Shown here: piece after piece, positions 1-8,359 of the stretch
Position numbering within the stretch: position 1 is the stretch's first letter
Layout of the letters: every line of letters starts with the position of its first letter
Assembly (NCBI RefSeq): GCF_017744095.1
Contig: NZ_JAGHQX010000002.1
Location: 372,001 to 436,000, forward strand
Origin: Shimia sp. R10_1
GTDB taxonomy: Bacteria > Pseudomonadota > Alphaproteobacteria > Rhodobacterales > Rhodobacteraceae
DNA length: 64,000 bases
Direction of reading: 5' to 3'
Program-made: the position numbers and the translations under genes
Notes under the pieces: generated by a model
Databases searched by the model: none
What the model was told of the DNA's origin: nothing
Seen by the model: the letters and a program-made list of their open reading frames with translations, nothing else

Positions 1-1155
1 CCGCAGATCGGTGATTACCAAGGCCTGGCGGAATATAAGGCTGATGGCGGCTATCAGACCCTGCGCTCCCTGCGTGAAAACGGCAATTGGGAAGAAGTGC
101 AGGAGCAGATCAAAGAGGCTGGCCTGCGTGGTCTTGGTGGTGCGGGCTTCCCCTCTGGCACCAAATGGGGCTTTGTGCGTGCCAACCCCGGCCCCCGCTA
201 TCTGGCGGTGAACGGCGATGAGGGCGAGCCCGGCACCTTCAAAGACCGTCACCATCTGGAGCGCAACCCGCATATGTTCCTTGAGGGCATGCTGATTGCG
301 GCCTGGGCTGTGGAAGCGGCGACCTGCTTTATCTACATGCGTGACGAAAACCCCGGTGTGATCAAGATCCTGAAGAAGGAGATCGCGCATCTGGTGGCAG
401 AAGGCATTGTGGCCGAAGGGTACATCGACGTGCGCCGCGGCGCAGGTGCGTACATCTGCGGCGAAGAAAGCGCGATGATCGAATCGATCGAAGGCAAGCG
501 TGGCCTGCCACGTCACCGCCCGCCATTTGTGGCGCAGGTTGGCATCTTCAACCAGCCAACCCTCGTGCACAATGTGGAGACGCTTTACTGGGTGGCGCGG
601 ATTGCCCGTTTTGGCCCTCAGGTGCTGAATGCGGTGGAAAAGAACGGCCGTAAGGGTCTGCGCAACTACTCCGTTTCCGGCCGTGTGGCGGAACCCGGCG
701 TTTACCTGTTGCCGGCTGGCTCCACCATTGATGACATCATCGAAGCCGCAGGCGGCATGGCAGAGGGCCATGTGTTCAAAGCCTATCAGCCCGGCGGCCC
801 CTCCTCCGGTCTGTTGCCTGCAACGCTGAATGATGTGCCGCTGGACTTTGACACGCTGCAACCCCATGGCACCTTCATCGGGTCTGCCGCTGTGGTTGTG
901 CTGTCTGATCAGGACAGCGCCAAAGATGCGGCGCTCAACATGCTCAAATTCTTTGAGGATGAGAGCTGTGGCCAATGTACCCCCTGCCGCACCGGCTGTG
1001 AAAAAGCGGTGAAGCTGATGCAGGCGGAAAGCTGGGATCAGCCACTTCTGGAAGATCTGTGTCAGGTGATGGGCGATGCCTCCATCTGTGGTCTGGGGCA
1101 GGCGGCCCCCAACCCGATCCGCCTTGTGATGAAACACTTTGGGGAGGAGATCTGA
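1..1155 (+). CDS. fdsB: NAD-dependent formate dehydrogenase beta subunit (FdsB/NuoF-like), 5' end outside window
   Basis: The reading frame is open from base 1, so the start lies upstream of the window; the visible part is 384 residues. It carries the two NuoF-type signatures: GAGAYICGEESAMIES, the glycine-rich NADH/FMN segment, and ESCGQCTPCRTG near the C-terminus, whose cysteines bind a 4Fe-4S cluster. FdsB-type subunits take electrons from the formate dehydrogenase alpha subunit and pass them via FMN to NAD+ in the cytoplasm. The next gene, the alpha subunit, starts one base after the stop codon (TGA-G-ATG), so the two are translationally linked. The alternative, a true complex I NuoF, is unlikely because a formate dehydrogenase catalytic subunit follows directly. 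Confidence 0.93.
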   Translation, partial: PQIGDYQGLAEYKADGGYQTLRSLRENGNWEEVQEQIKEAGLRGLGGAGFPSGTKWGFVRANPGPRYLAVNGDEGEPGTFKDRHHLERNPHMFLEGMLIAAWAVEAATCFIYMRDENPGVIKILKKEIAHLVAEGIVAEGYIDVRRGAGAYICGEESAMIESIEGKRGLPRHRPPFVAQVGIFNQPTLVHNVETLYWVARIARFGPQVLNAVEKNGRKGLRNYSVSGRVAEPGVYLLPAGSTIDDIIEAAGGMAEGHVFKAYQPGGPSSGLLPATLNDVPLDFDTLQPHGTFIGSAAVVVLSDQDSAKDAALNMLKFFEDESCGQCTPCRTGCEKAVKLMQAESWDQPLLEDLCQVMGDASICGLGQAAPNPIRLVMKHFGEEI

Positions 1156-1156
1156 G

Positions 1157-3943
1157 ATGGCTGACGGCGCACAACTGAACATGGTGACCTTTTCCCTGAA
1201 CGGCAAAGATGTGACCGTGCCGGAAGGCACAACGATCTGGGACGCGGCCAATGGCGACGGCTTTGTGATCCCGCACCTGTGCCACAAACCGGCCAAGGGC
1301 TATCGCCCCGATGGCAACTGCCGCGCCTGTGTGGTGGAAGTGGAAGGGGAGCGCACGCTTGTCGCTTCATGCATCCGCCCCGCCAGCGACGGCATGGTGG
1401 TGCACACCGAAAGCACCCGCGCCAAGAAGGCGCGCGAGATGGTGATCGAACTTCTGGCGGCAGATCAGCCAGAAGTGAAGCATGACGCCTCCAGCCATTT
1501 TTCCAAGATGGCCGAGCAGGTGGGCGTGGACCAGTCTCGTTTCCCCGCAAAAGCGCCAGACACGGTGCCTTTGCTGGATGCCTCGCATGTGGCGATGAAT
1601 GTGAACCTTGATGCCTGCATCAACTGTAACCTTTGTGTGCGCGCCTGCCGCGAGGTTCAGGTGAATGATGTGATTGGCATGGGCGGTCGTGGCAGCACCT
1701 CCAAGGTGATCTTTGATCAGGATGACGCCATGGGGGCCTCCAGCTGTGTGGCCTGCGGTGAATGTGTGCAGGCCTGCCCAACGGGCGCCCTGATGCCGGC
1801 CACCATGCTGGACGAAAATCAGGCCGGTGACAGCGCCGATTTTGACCGCGAAGTTGAAAGCGTCTGCCCCTATTGCGGGGTTGGCTGCCAGATCAAATTC
1901 AAAGTCAAAGACGACAAGATCCAATATGTGGAAGGCATTGACGGGCCAGCCAATGAAAACCGGCTCTGCGTCAAGGGCCGCTTTGGATTTGACTATATTC
2001 ACCACCCGCACCGTTTGACCAAACCGCTGATCCGTCGCGAAGACGCGCCAGCCAAGGGTCTGAACGTGGATCCGGGCAATCTGATGACCCATTTCCGCGA
2101 AGCAAGCTGGGAAGAGGCGCTGGATTTTGCCGCCGGTGGCCTGGCGAAGCTGCGCGCCGAAAAAGGGACCAATGTGGCCGGGTTCGGCTCTGCCAAATGC
2201 TCCAACGAAGAAGCCTATCTGTTCCAGAAGCTGATCCGTCAGGGCTTTGGTCACAACAACGTGGACCACTGCACCCGCCTGTGTCACGCCTCCTCGGTGG
2301 CGGCGCTGATGGAGAATGTGGGCTCTGGCGCGGTGACGGCGACGTTTAATGAAATCGAGAACGCCGATGTGGCGATCGTGATCGGCTGTAACCCGGTGGA
2401 AAACCACCCGGTCGCAGCGACCTATTTCAAACAGTTCGTCAAACGCGGCGGCAAGCTGATTGTGATGGACCCACGCGGCCATGGCATGAAACGCTTTGCC
2501 ACCCATATGCTGCAGTTCAAACCCGGCGGGGACGTTTCGATGCTCAATGGCATCATGAACGTTATCGTCGAAGAAGGGCTGTATGACCGTCAGTACATCG
2601 AGGCCTACACCGAAAACTGGGAGGCCATGAAAGAGCATCTGAAGGACTATACCCCTGAAAAGATGGCACCGATCTGTGGCATTGAGCCTGATACGCTGCG
2701 CGAGGTGGCCCGCACCTTTGCTGGTGGCAAGGCCGGGATGATCTTCTGGGGTATGGGCGTCAGCCAGCACATTCACGGCACAGACAACGCCCGCTGCCTG
2801 ATCAGCCTTGCGCTGATGACCGGTCATGTGGGGCGCCCGGGTGCCGGTCTGCACCCGCTGCGCGGGCAGAACAACGTGCAAGGGGCCTCTGATGCGGGTC
2901 TGATCCCGATGTTCCTGCCTGACTATCAGTCGGTGATGGATGATGGTGTGCGCTCTGCCTTTACCGAGGTTTGGGAAAGCGAAGACTTCTCCAACCAGAA
3001 GGGTCTGACCGTTGTGGAGATCATGGATGCGATCCATGAGGGCGACATCAAAGGCATGTATATTCTGGGCGAAAACCCGGCCATGTCCGACCCGGATGTG
3101 GATCACGCCCGTGATGCGCTGGCGATGCTGGATCATCTGGTGGTGCAGGACATCTTCCTGACGGAAACCGCCAACTACGCCGATGTGATCCTGCCAAGCT
3201 CTGCTTGGTATGAGAAATCCGGCACGGTGACCAACACCAACCGTCAGGTTCAGATGGGCCGCCCTGTCACCCCGCCTCCGGGCGAGGCCAAGGAAGACTG
3301 GTGGATCGAAGTCGAGCTGGCGAAACGTCTGGGTCTGGACTGGAGCTACACCCACCCCAAAGAGGTGTTTGCAGAGATGAAGCTCAACATGGGCTCTCTG
3401 AACAACATCACCTGGGATCGACTGGAAAAGACCGCTGTGACCTATCCGTCGCTCACCCCGGAAGATCCGGGTCAGGCGATTGTGTTTGGCGATGGCTTCC
3501 CACGGGCCGAAGGGCGCGCGCGGTTTGCGCCGGCGCAGGTGATCTCGCCGGATGAGACGCCGGATGCGGAGTATCCTATGGTCTTGATCACCGGGCGTCA
3601 GCTGGAGCATTGGCACACCGGGTCAATGACCCGCCGCGCCAGCACGCTGGATGCGCTGGAGCCTGAGGCGAACTGTTCGCTGCACCCGGCGACCCTGCGC
3701 AAGCTGGGCGTGGAAGCCGGCGACTATGTGCGCCTGAGCACGCGGCGCGGCTCTGTCACCGTGATGGCGCGGGCGGACCGGGCTGTGGCGGAGGACAATG
3801 TGTTCCTGCCGTTTGCCTATGTGGAAGCGGCGGCGAACATCCTGACCAACGCGGCGCTGGATCCTTATGGCAAGATCCCGGAGTTCAAGTTCTCCGCCCT
3901 GCGCGTGGAGCGGGCAGAGAGCCCGACCATCGCGGCAGAGTAA
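1157..3943 (+). CDS. fdsA: NAD-dependent formate dehydrogenase alpha (catalytic) subunit
   Basis: 928 residues from ATG 1157, with the ribosome site GGGGAGGAG in the end of the previous gene. Domain order: N-terminal 2Fe-2S ferredoxin fold (CHKP...CRAC...C), NuoG-like segment, two 4Fe-4S motifs (CINCNLCVRAC from about residue 154, CVACGECVQACP from about 197), the CPYCGVGC 4Fe-4S site of the molybdopterin domain (about 237), then the bis-MGD domain. The motif HCTRLCHASS puts a cysteine at about residue 376 where selenocysteine or cysteine ligates the metal in formate dehydrogenases. It oxidises formate to CO2 and feeds electrons through its iron-sulfur chain to FdsB. A terminator follows immediately, so the fdsC/fdhD and fdsD genes often found downstream are not here. 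Confidence 0.95.
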   Translation: MADGAQLNMVTFSLNGKDVTVPEGTTIWDAANGDGFVIPHLCHKPAKGYRPDGNCRACVVEVEGERTLVASCIRPASDGMVVHTESTRAKKAREMVIELLAADQPEVKHDASSHFSKMAEQVGVDQSRFPAKAPDTVPLLDASHVAMNVNLDACINCNLCVRACREVQVNDVIGMGGRGSTSKVIFDQDDAMGASSCVACGECVQACPTGALMPATMLDENQAGDSADFDREVESVCPYCGVGCQIKFKVKDDKIQYVEGIDGPANENRLCVKGRFGFDYIHHPHRLTKPLIRREDAPAKGLNVDPGNLMTHFREASWEEALDFAAGGLAKLRAEKGTNVAGFGSAKCSNEEAYLFQKLIRQGFGHNNVDHCTRLCHASSVAALMENVGSGAVTATFNEIENADVAIVIGCNPVENHPVAATYFKQFVKRGGKLIVMDPRGHGMKRFATHMLQFKPGGDVSMLNGIMNVIVEEGLYDRQYIEAYTENWEAMKEHLKDYTPEKMAPICGIEPDTLREVARTFAGGKAGMIFWGMGVSQHIHGTDNARCLISLALMTGHVGRPGAGLHPLRGQNNVQGASDAGLIPMFLPDYQSVMDDGVRSAFTEVWESEDFSNQKGLTVVEIMDAIHEGDIKGMYILGENPAMSDPDVDHARDALAMLDHLVVQDIFLTETANYADVILPSSAWYEKSGTVTNTNRQVQMGRPVTPPPGEAKEDWWIEVELAKRLGLDWSYTHPKEVFAEMKLNMGSLNNITWDRLEKTAVTYPSLTPEDPGQAIVFGDGFPRAEGRARFAPAQVISPDETPDAEYPMVLITGRQLEHWHTGSMTRRASTLDALEPEANCSLHPATLRKLGVEAGDYVRLSTRRGSVTVMARADRAVAEDNVFLPFAYVEAAANILTNAALDPYGKIPEFKFSALRVERAESPTIAAE

Positions 3944-3962
3944 GGCACGCCACAAAAGAAGG

Positions 3963-3994
3963 AGGCCGCGCTTCGGGAAGGAGCGCGGCCTTTT
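3963..3994 (+). terminator. Rho-independent terminator of the fds operon
   Basis: A 10-bp stem (AGGCCGCGCT at 3963-3972 with its complement at 3982-3991, loop TCGGGAAGG) is followed by TTTTG, 19 bases after the fdsA stop. Confidence 0.85.
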
Positions 3995-4319
3995 GCGTTT
4001 CTAGATCATCGTCCCAAAAATCTGTGGCGCTTGGTCTCTGCCAAAACGCAGGCGGCGAAGCCGACCAGCCCCCGACCCTCCCCGTTTTGCCGGAGGCAAA
4101 CCTCTGGTTTTACGGGAGGGGGCTTCACCCCCACCCAGGGTCAGGGGCCGATCTATGTGACCCATTACAGTCGTTGCAGATTTGTTGGACGATGATCTGG
4201 AATGTGTCTCTCACATAGCAAAATCGTGCGCCTCTGGGGACACACGGAGGGGCGGACGGGCGATGCCCGGCGGCGCGCTGCGCCTTTGCTCCGGGCCAAA
4301 GCCAGTTCAGTCACAAGGC
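3995..4319. other. Non-coding gap with an imperfect hairpin
   Basis: No convincing gene in this gap between convergent fdsA and the glutathione transferase. It holds a nested fold: TTTGCC/GGCAAA (4086-4091 and 4095-4100) inside CCCTCCCCGT/ACGGGAGGG (4076-4085 and 4112-4120, one bulged C). No U-tract follows, so it resembles an extragenic palindrome more than a terminator. Confidence 0.4.
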
Positions 4320-4934
4320 TCAGTCAGAGGGCATTGTGGCCTGCATGCTGTCGCGCTTGGCAAATTCCGCGTACCAGCCTGCGAGCCCGTCACGGCCCTG
4401 CCGCCAGTTGCGATCGCCATGGCGGAAATCGAGATAGCCCAGCGCACAGGCCACAGCGATCTGGCCCATGTCCAGCGGGCCAAACAGGTGGCTCATCCAA
4501 CGTTCGTTGATGGCATCCAGCGCACCGGTGACCTTGCCCCACTGTGCCTCGATCCAAGCCTCAGAAACCATCTCCTCCGGGCGCACACGGCGCTCATAAA
4601 CCGCCAGCACCGCCGCATCCAGAATGCCGTCTGCGGTGGCCTCCAGCGTGAGCACCTCCCACAGGCGGTCTTCTGGGTAAAGATCGGCCCCCGCGCGCGC
4701 CGCCAGATAGCGACAGATCACACGGCTGTCGTAGATCGCTGGGCCATCCGGGCGCACCAGTGCCGGGATCTTGCCCAAGGGGTTGGCCGCTGCGGCCGCA
4801 TCGGCTGTGGCCACAGGCGTGGTTTTGACCCGCACCAGCTCCACATCATCGGTTTGTCCGGTCTCTGCCAGGGTGACATTCACCTTGCGCACAAAGGGCG
4901 AGGCCGGGGAATGGATCAGTTGCAACTTCGACAT
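4320..4934 (-). CDS. Glutathione S-transferase family protein (YibF-like)
   Basis: 204 residues. The N-terminal thioredoxin-like half has the GST features SPASPFVRKV (serine region contacting glutathione), NPLGKIPAL (the cis-proline) and YDSRVICRYL (acid-serine pair binding the gamma-glutamyl group); the C-terminal half is the helical domain. Members conjugate or reduce electrophiles with glutathione in the cytoplasm; the substrate cannot be told from sequence. It starts three bases after the stop of the PaiB-like gene (TGA-ACA-ATG), so the two form an operon. E. coli YibF is the closest family member I recall. Confidence 0.85.
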   Translation of the reverse strand: MSKLQLIHSPASPFVRKVNVTLAETGQTDDVELVRVKTTPVATADAAAAANPLGKIPALVRPDGPAIYDSRVICRYLAARAGADLYPEDRLWEVLTLEATADGILDAAVLAVYERRVRPEEMVSEAWIEAQWGKVTGALDAINERWMSHLFGPLDMGQIAVACALGYLDFRHGDRNWRQGRDGLAGWYAEFAKRDSMQATMPSD

Positions 4935-4937
4935 TGT

Positions 4938-5576
4938 TCACTCCGTATCAGGGTCTGCAAAGGGAGATTGCATCAACGCCGCAAGCTCCCGCGATTCGCT
5001 GCCAAAACCATAGGCCGCCATCTGTGACGCCGCTGCGTGGCGCACCTCGGCGGGTTTGTTTTGGCCGAGTTTCCATGTGCCCTGCACATCCTCGATGTGG
5101 AGGCGGAAGGGCAGGATCATGCGCAGTATGCGCTCAAACGCGCCTTCACTCATCTTGTCCCGTGTCCAGAGCGGCTTGGGGGTGAGCTCTGCCTCAAACT
5201 TGGCGGAGAGACGGTCCAACAGATCTGGCAAGGCCTCAGTGGAAAGTGGCTCCAACTGCCCGGTGAGATGCACCGCCACATAGTTCCATGTGGGCACCTG
5301 ATCCGCCACGCCGTACCAGTCAGGTGAAACATAGCTGTCAGGCCCCGTCACGGCGAGGCGCGCTGGCACTGCGGATTTGGCTGCGCGCACCATCGGATTT
5401 GAGCGCACAAGGTGCAGATCGGCGTAGTCACCCGCCTCAGAAACCAGAAACGGCACATGGGACAGCAGGGGCGCGCCGTCCGCTGCGGAGAGCGCCAGCG
5501 TGCCAAAGCCGCGCCCGCGCGCGAAGGCGAGGTTTTTGTCAGGTGCTGTGCCGCGAAAGGCTGGGTTGGGGTGCAT
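4938..5576 (-). CDS. PaiB-like FMN-binding protein
   Basis: 212 residues from the ATG at 5576, chosen because GTGAGG lies seven bases upstream and because MHPNPAFRG is the usual beginning of the family; the frame stays open farther upstream but lacks support. The sequence shows the split-barrel flavin-binding fold of PaiB proteins (HVPFLVSE, NPMVRA, WYG.....PTWNYVAVHLTG, RMILPFRLHIEDVQGTWKLGQNK). In Bacillus, PaiB is a negative regulator of sporulation and protease genes; in proteobacteria the role is unclear and an FMN-linked enzymatic function is as likely. It is divergent from the FMN riboswitch, with 65 bases between. Confidence 0.82.
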   Translation of the reverse strand: MHPNPAFRGTAPDKNLAFARGRGFGTLALSAADGAPLLSHVPFLVSEAGDYADLHLVRSNPMVRAAKSAVPARLAVTGPDSYVSPDWYGVADQVPTWNYVAVHLTGQLEPLSTEALPDLLDRLSAKFEAELTPKPLWTRDKMSEGAFERILRMILPFRLHIEDVQGTWKLGQNKPAEVRHAAASQMAAYGFGSESRELAALMQSPFADPDTE

Positions 5577-5641
5577 AAAAACCTCACGTCGTTCGTTGTG
5601 CGCGATGTTGCAAAGCTGACCCCATGTTGGCAAGGTGCCAT

Positions 5642-5843
5642 CGTTCTCAGGGCGGGGTGAAATTCCCCACCGGCGGTATGCGGGCACGACCCGTAAGCCC
5701 GCGAGCGGCGTCTTTGTTTGGATACATCCACATCCCCAAAAGTGGGAACCGGTTTTGGGATAAGATGTGGCGCCAGAAAAGATGTGTCAGCAGATCTGGT
5801 GAGAGGCCAGAGCCGACGGTGATAGTCCGGATGGAAGAGAACG
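5642..5843 (+). promoter_or_regulatory. FMN riboswitch (RFN element) upstream of ribH
   Basis: All conserved segments of the FMN aptamer are present in order: AGGGCGGGGTGAAATTCCCC from 5649, CGGCGGTA, AGCCCGCGAGCG near 5697-5707, then CAGCAGATCTGGTGAGAGGC from 5788 and AGCCGACGGTGATAGTCCGG up to 5830. Stem P1 is formed by CGTTCTC (5642-5648) and GAGAACG (5837-5843). The variable arm between the AGCCCGCGAGCG and CAGCAGATC blocks is unusually long and palindromic (listed separately). FMN binding is expected to reduce expression of the lumazine synthase gene that follows. Confidence 0.96.
5728..5770 (+). repeat. Palindromic insert forming the extra arm of the FMN riboswitch
   Basis: Nested inverted repeats: CCACATC (5728-5734) with GATGTGG (5764-5770), and CCCAAAA (5735-5741) with TTTTGGG (5753-5759), enclosing GTGGGAACCGG. 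GGCG (5707-5710) and CGCC (5771-5774) may close the arm. The core resembles the CCCAAAACCGGTTCCCAC-type extragenic palindromes I recall from rhizobial genomes; that link is from memory and untested. Confidence 0.7.
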
Positions 5844-5881
5844 TGCGATGGGTGTGGCCGTGGGGCTGCGCCTCATGCGCG

Positions 5882-5924
5882 CGTAATCGCCTTGGGTGAC
5901 GTGTCTGAACCAAAGGAGATTACG
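5882..5924 (+). promoter_or_regulatory. Ribosome-site-sequestering stem (riboswitch expression platform)
   Basis: CGTAATC (5882-5888) pairs with GATTACG (5918-5924) and CCTTGG (5890-5895) pairs with CCAAAGG (5910-5916, one bulge). The stem buries the AAAGGAG ribosome site and ends at the ribH ATG (5925), which points to translational control. Confidence 0.7.
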
Positions 5925-6365
5925 ATGACACACACCCGATTTGCCTTCATCAAGGCACAATGGCATGCCGATATCGTCGATCAGGCGCTCAAAGGGTTTT
6001 GCGAGCTGATTCCAGAAGCCCAGGTGGATGTTTTTGACGTGCCCGGCGCGTTTGAAATGCCCCTGCTGGCGCGCGATCTGGCCGAAAGCGGCCAATATGG
6101 CGCAGTGGCCGCCGCCGCGCTGGTGGTGGATGGCGGGATCTACCGCCATGATTTTGTGGCCCAAGCCGTGGTGGATGGCTTGATGCGCGCCGGCCTGGAC
6201 AGCGGTGTGCCCGTGCTGTCCGTGTCGCTCACGCCACACCATTTTCAGGAAACCGAGCACCATATGGCAATCTACAAAGCACATTTTGTGGAAAAAGGCC
6301 GCGAAGCCGCCCGCGCAGCACTCGGCATTCTGAAAACCCGAGAGTCGCTTCAGAAAGCGGCTTAA
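5925..6365 (+). CDS. ribH: 6,7-dimethyl-8-ribityllumazine synthase, type II (RibH2-like)
   Basis: 146 residues from the ATG at 5925, set by AAAGGAG eight bases upstream. The enzyme condenses 5-amino-6-ribitylaminouracil with 3,4-dihydroxybutanone 4-phosphate, the penultimate step of riboflavin synthesis, in the cytoplasm. DVPGAFEMPLLARDLA matches the family's VPGAFE substrate-binding loop, and GGIYRHDFVAQAV carries the histidine of the active site. The SVSLTPHHF stretch and the GGIYRHDFV form are what I remember of the decameric RibH2 type from Brucella and Mesorhizobium rather than the icosahedral type. It stands alone under an FMN riboswitch, away from other rib genes, and overlaps the convergent glutathione transferase by a few bases. 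Confidence 0.93.
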   Translation: MTHTRFAFIKAQWHADIVDQALKGFCELIPEAQVDVFDVPGAFEMPLLARDLAESGQYGAVAAAALVVDGGIYRHDFVAQAVVDGLMRAGLDSGVPVLSVSLTPHHFQETEHHMAIYKAHFVEKGREAARAALGILKTRESLQKAA

Positions 6366-7009
6366 GGTTTTTCAATGTGCCCGCAGAACACTGTGGGCGC
6401 ATCCCCCGCCTGCCAGACCGGCAGTTTGGGCATGATGTTGGCAAAAGCGTCAGACGCCAAGAACAGCGCCAGCCATTGGGCGAGGTTTGGCCCCGCCTCC
6501 GCATCAAAGCGGGCTTTGTCGATAAAGGCGAACTGGCGCACAAAGGGCAGGATCGCCATATCCGCCAAGCTCGGCTTGCCTCCAAACAACCAGCCGTCGC
6601 TCAGCTGTGCGTCCAATCCATTCAAGAACCCCATCGCGGCGGCGCGGCTCTCTTCGGGATCGGCGTCCGCATAACGCGTGTGATATTTGGTGCGGTCGAG
6701 CGCGCGTTTGAACGGGCCATCGGCCTCTTCAATCAGCGCAAAGCCAGCTTCTGGCATCGACAGCCACCCCTCGGGGTCCTTCTGGCGCAGCGCCCAGAGC
6801 ATGACATCCAGGCTTTCATCAATCACCTCTGCGCCGTCTTTCAGACAAGGCACCGTGCCGCTGGGGGAGGTGTCCAGAAAGGCCGCCGCCTTGTCGCGCA
6901 ACAGGATTTCTCGCAGCTCCACAGAGACGCCAGAGACCGCCACCGCCAGCCGCGCGCGCATGGCGTAAGGACAGCGCCGGAAAGAATAGAGAATCGGGGC
7001 CTCTGTCAT
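6362..7009 (-). CDS. Glutathione S-transferase family protein (CPY-type)
   Basis: 215 residues from the ATG at 7009; a TTG at 7033 in the same frame is less likely. The N-terminus has RRCPYAMRAR, the cysteine-proline-tyrosine motif of omega/glutaredoxin-like GSTs with Cys13 as likely catalytic thiol, followed by SPSGTVPCL (cis-proline loop) and IDESLDVMLW. The C-terminal half is helical and includes GGKPSLADMAILPFVRQF, the usual N-capping region of the domain. The likely reaction is glutathione-dependent reduction or conjugation; the substrate is unknown. It is the second GST within 3 kb but is not similar enough to the first to be a recent duplicate. Its end overlaps ribH on the other strand. 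Confidence 0.85.
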   Translation of the reverse strand: MTEAPILYSFRRCPYAMRARLAVAVSGVSVELREILLRDKAAAFLDTSPSGTVPCLKDGAEVIDESLDVMLWALRQKDPEGWLSMPEAGFALIEEADGPFKRALDRTKYHTRYADADPEESRAAAMGFLNGLDAQLSDGWLFGGKPSLADMAILPFVRQFAFIDKARFDAEAGPNLAQWLALFLASDAFANIMPKLPVWQAGDAPTVFCGHIEKP

Positions 7010-7050
7010 GGTCTCACGTTTCCTCTTGCCCAAAATATCCCGGGGGACTC

Positions 7051-7081
7051 GCGCCTGCGCGATGGGGGCTGGCCCCCAATC
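7051..7081. repeat. GC-rich extragenic palindrome between mtaB and the GST gene
   Basis: TGGGGGC (7063-7069) pairs with GCCCCCA (7072-7078), beside GCGC/GCGC at 7051-7060, directly after the mtaB stop. There is no U-tract. Read on the minus strand it is followed by GGGATATTTTGGGCAAGAGG, a leader sequence I recall as frequent in Rhodobacterales intergenic DNA. Confidence 0.5.
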
Positions 7082-8359
7082 TTACGATGCCAGCAGTTGC
7101 GTGCCTTGCACAGCGGTGATCGCCGCCGTGACAATCGCACCTTCCTGTTGCGGCGCGTCAAACTTCACCTCGGTGAACTGTTCTGTACGGCCCATATGGG
7201 CGTTTTCCATCAACACCTTATGGGTTTTTCCCAGCTGAGCAGCCAAATGCCGGGCCACCTTGGCCTCGCCTGCCGCGCGCAGCTCTGCGGCGCGGGCTTT
7301 GATCACCTTGCCATTCACCTGACTGGGGATTTTCGCCGCTGGCGTGCCTTCGCGTTTGGAATAGGGGAAGACATGCAGCCATGTGAGGTCGCAGTCCTCC
7401 ACGAGCTTCAGTGAATTGGTAAAATGCGCGTCTGTTTCGGTGGGGAATCCTGCGATGATATCCGCGCCAAAAGTCATGGCGGGGCGCAGCTTTTTGGCCT
7501 CTTCACAGAATCGGATGGCATCATCGCGCAGATGGCGCCGCGCCATGCGTTTCAGAATCAGATCATCGCCATGTTGCAGGCTGAGATGCAGATGCGGCAT
7601 CAGACGTGGCTCGGTCGCGATTGCCATCATCAGGTTTTCATCCACCTCGATACTGTCAATCGAGCTGATGCGCAGGCGGGGCAGATCCGGCACCAGTTTC
7701 AGAATGCGCATCACCAGATCGCCCAGCTTTGGCTGCATCGGTTGATCCGCGCCCCAGCTGGTGAGATCCACACCGGTCAGCACCACCTCGTTGAAGCCCT
7801 TGTCCACCAGCCGTTTGATCTGATCGACCACCACACCAGCAGGCACAGAGCGCGAATTGCCCCGACCGTAGGGAATGATGCAGAAGGTGCAGCGGTGGTC
7901 ACAGCCGTTTTGCACCTGCACATAGGCGCGTGAGCGGGTGCCAAAACCGTCGATCAAGTGGCCAGCGGTTTCGGTGACCGACGTGATGTCGTCCACCTGC
8001 ACCTTTTCGGTCTCGCCAATGAAGTCCGGGCCGCGGGGGCGGGCCATATCCTGCCATGTGCCGGGCTGCATCTTTTCGGTGTTGCCGACCACCTTATCGA
8101 CCTCACCCATGGCGGCAAAGGTCTCCGGCTCTGTCTGAGCAGCGCAGCCGGTGACAATGATTTTGGCGTCAGGGTTCTCACGGCGCAGGCGGCGAATCTC
8201 CTGACGGCTTTTGCGCACCGCCTCGGCCGTAACCGCGCAGGTGTTCACGATCACGGCGTTTTCCAGCCCGGCAGACTGCGCCATGTCTTTCATCGCCTCA
8301 GACTCGTAAGAATTGAGACGACACCCAAGCGTGGTGAACTTTGGCGGGGCGACAGTCAT
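7082..8359 (-). CDS. mtaB: tRNA N6-threonylcarbamoyladenosine(37) methylthiotransferase MtaB
   Basis: 425 residues. The order is typical of methylthiotransferases: N-terminal UPF0004 domain with three cluster cysteines (TLGCRLN, VNTCAVTAEA, IVTGCAAQ), central radical-SAM domain with CDHRCTFCIIPYGRG (CxxxCxxC), and C-terminal TRAM region. It converts t6A to ms2t6A at tRNA position 37. MtaB is favoured over MiaB by SLQHGDDLILKRMARRH, by GVDLTSWG and by the length. It follows dapF with an ATGA overlap, so they are co-transcribed. Confidence 0.9.
   Translation of the reverse strand: MTVAPPKFTTLGCRLNSYESEAMKDMAQSAGLENAVIVNTCAVTAEAVRKSRQEIRRLRRENPDAKIIVTGCAAQTEPETFAAMGEVDKVVGNTEKMQPGTWQDMARPRGPDFIGETEKVQVDDITSVTETAGHLIDGFGTRSRAYVQVQNGCDHRCTFCIIPYGRGNSRSVPAGVVVDQIKRLVDKGFNEVVLTGVDLTSWGADQPMQPKLGDLVMRILKLVPDLPRLRISSIDSIEVDENLMMAIATEPRLMPHLHLSLQHGDDLILKRMARRHLRDDAIRFCEEAKKLRPAMTFGADIIAGFPTETDAHFTNSLKLVEDCDLTWLHVFPYSKREGTPAAKIPSQVNGKVIKARAAELRAAGEAKVARHLAAQLGKTHKVLMENAHMGRTEQFTEVKFDAPQQEGAIVTAAITAVQGTQLLAS

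Noticed and set aside
1367-3616. 749-codon open frame on the minus strand opposite fdsA
   Set aside because: It lies wholly antisense to an unmistakable formate dehydrogenase gene; its His/Gln/Val-rich composition is what the complement of a GC-biased gene yields.
3963-3994. Considered as an attenuator leading into further fds genes
   Set aside because: No plus-strand gene follows; the next gene is convergent, so it is a plain terminator.
7051-7081. Palindrome after mtaB considered as a terminator
   Set aside because: There is no U-tract on either strand, so it is listed as an extragenic palindrome.
6377-7414. 345-codon plus-strand open frame across a GST and part of mtaB
   Set aside because: It spans two real minus-strand genes and an intergenic hairpin, with no family resemblance.
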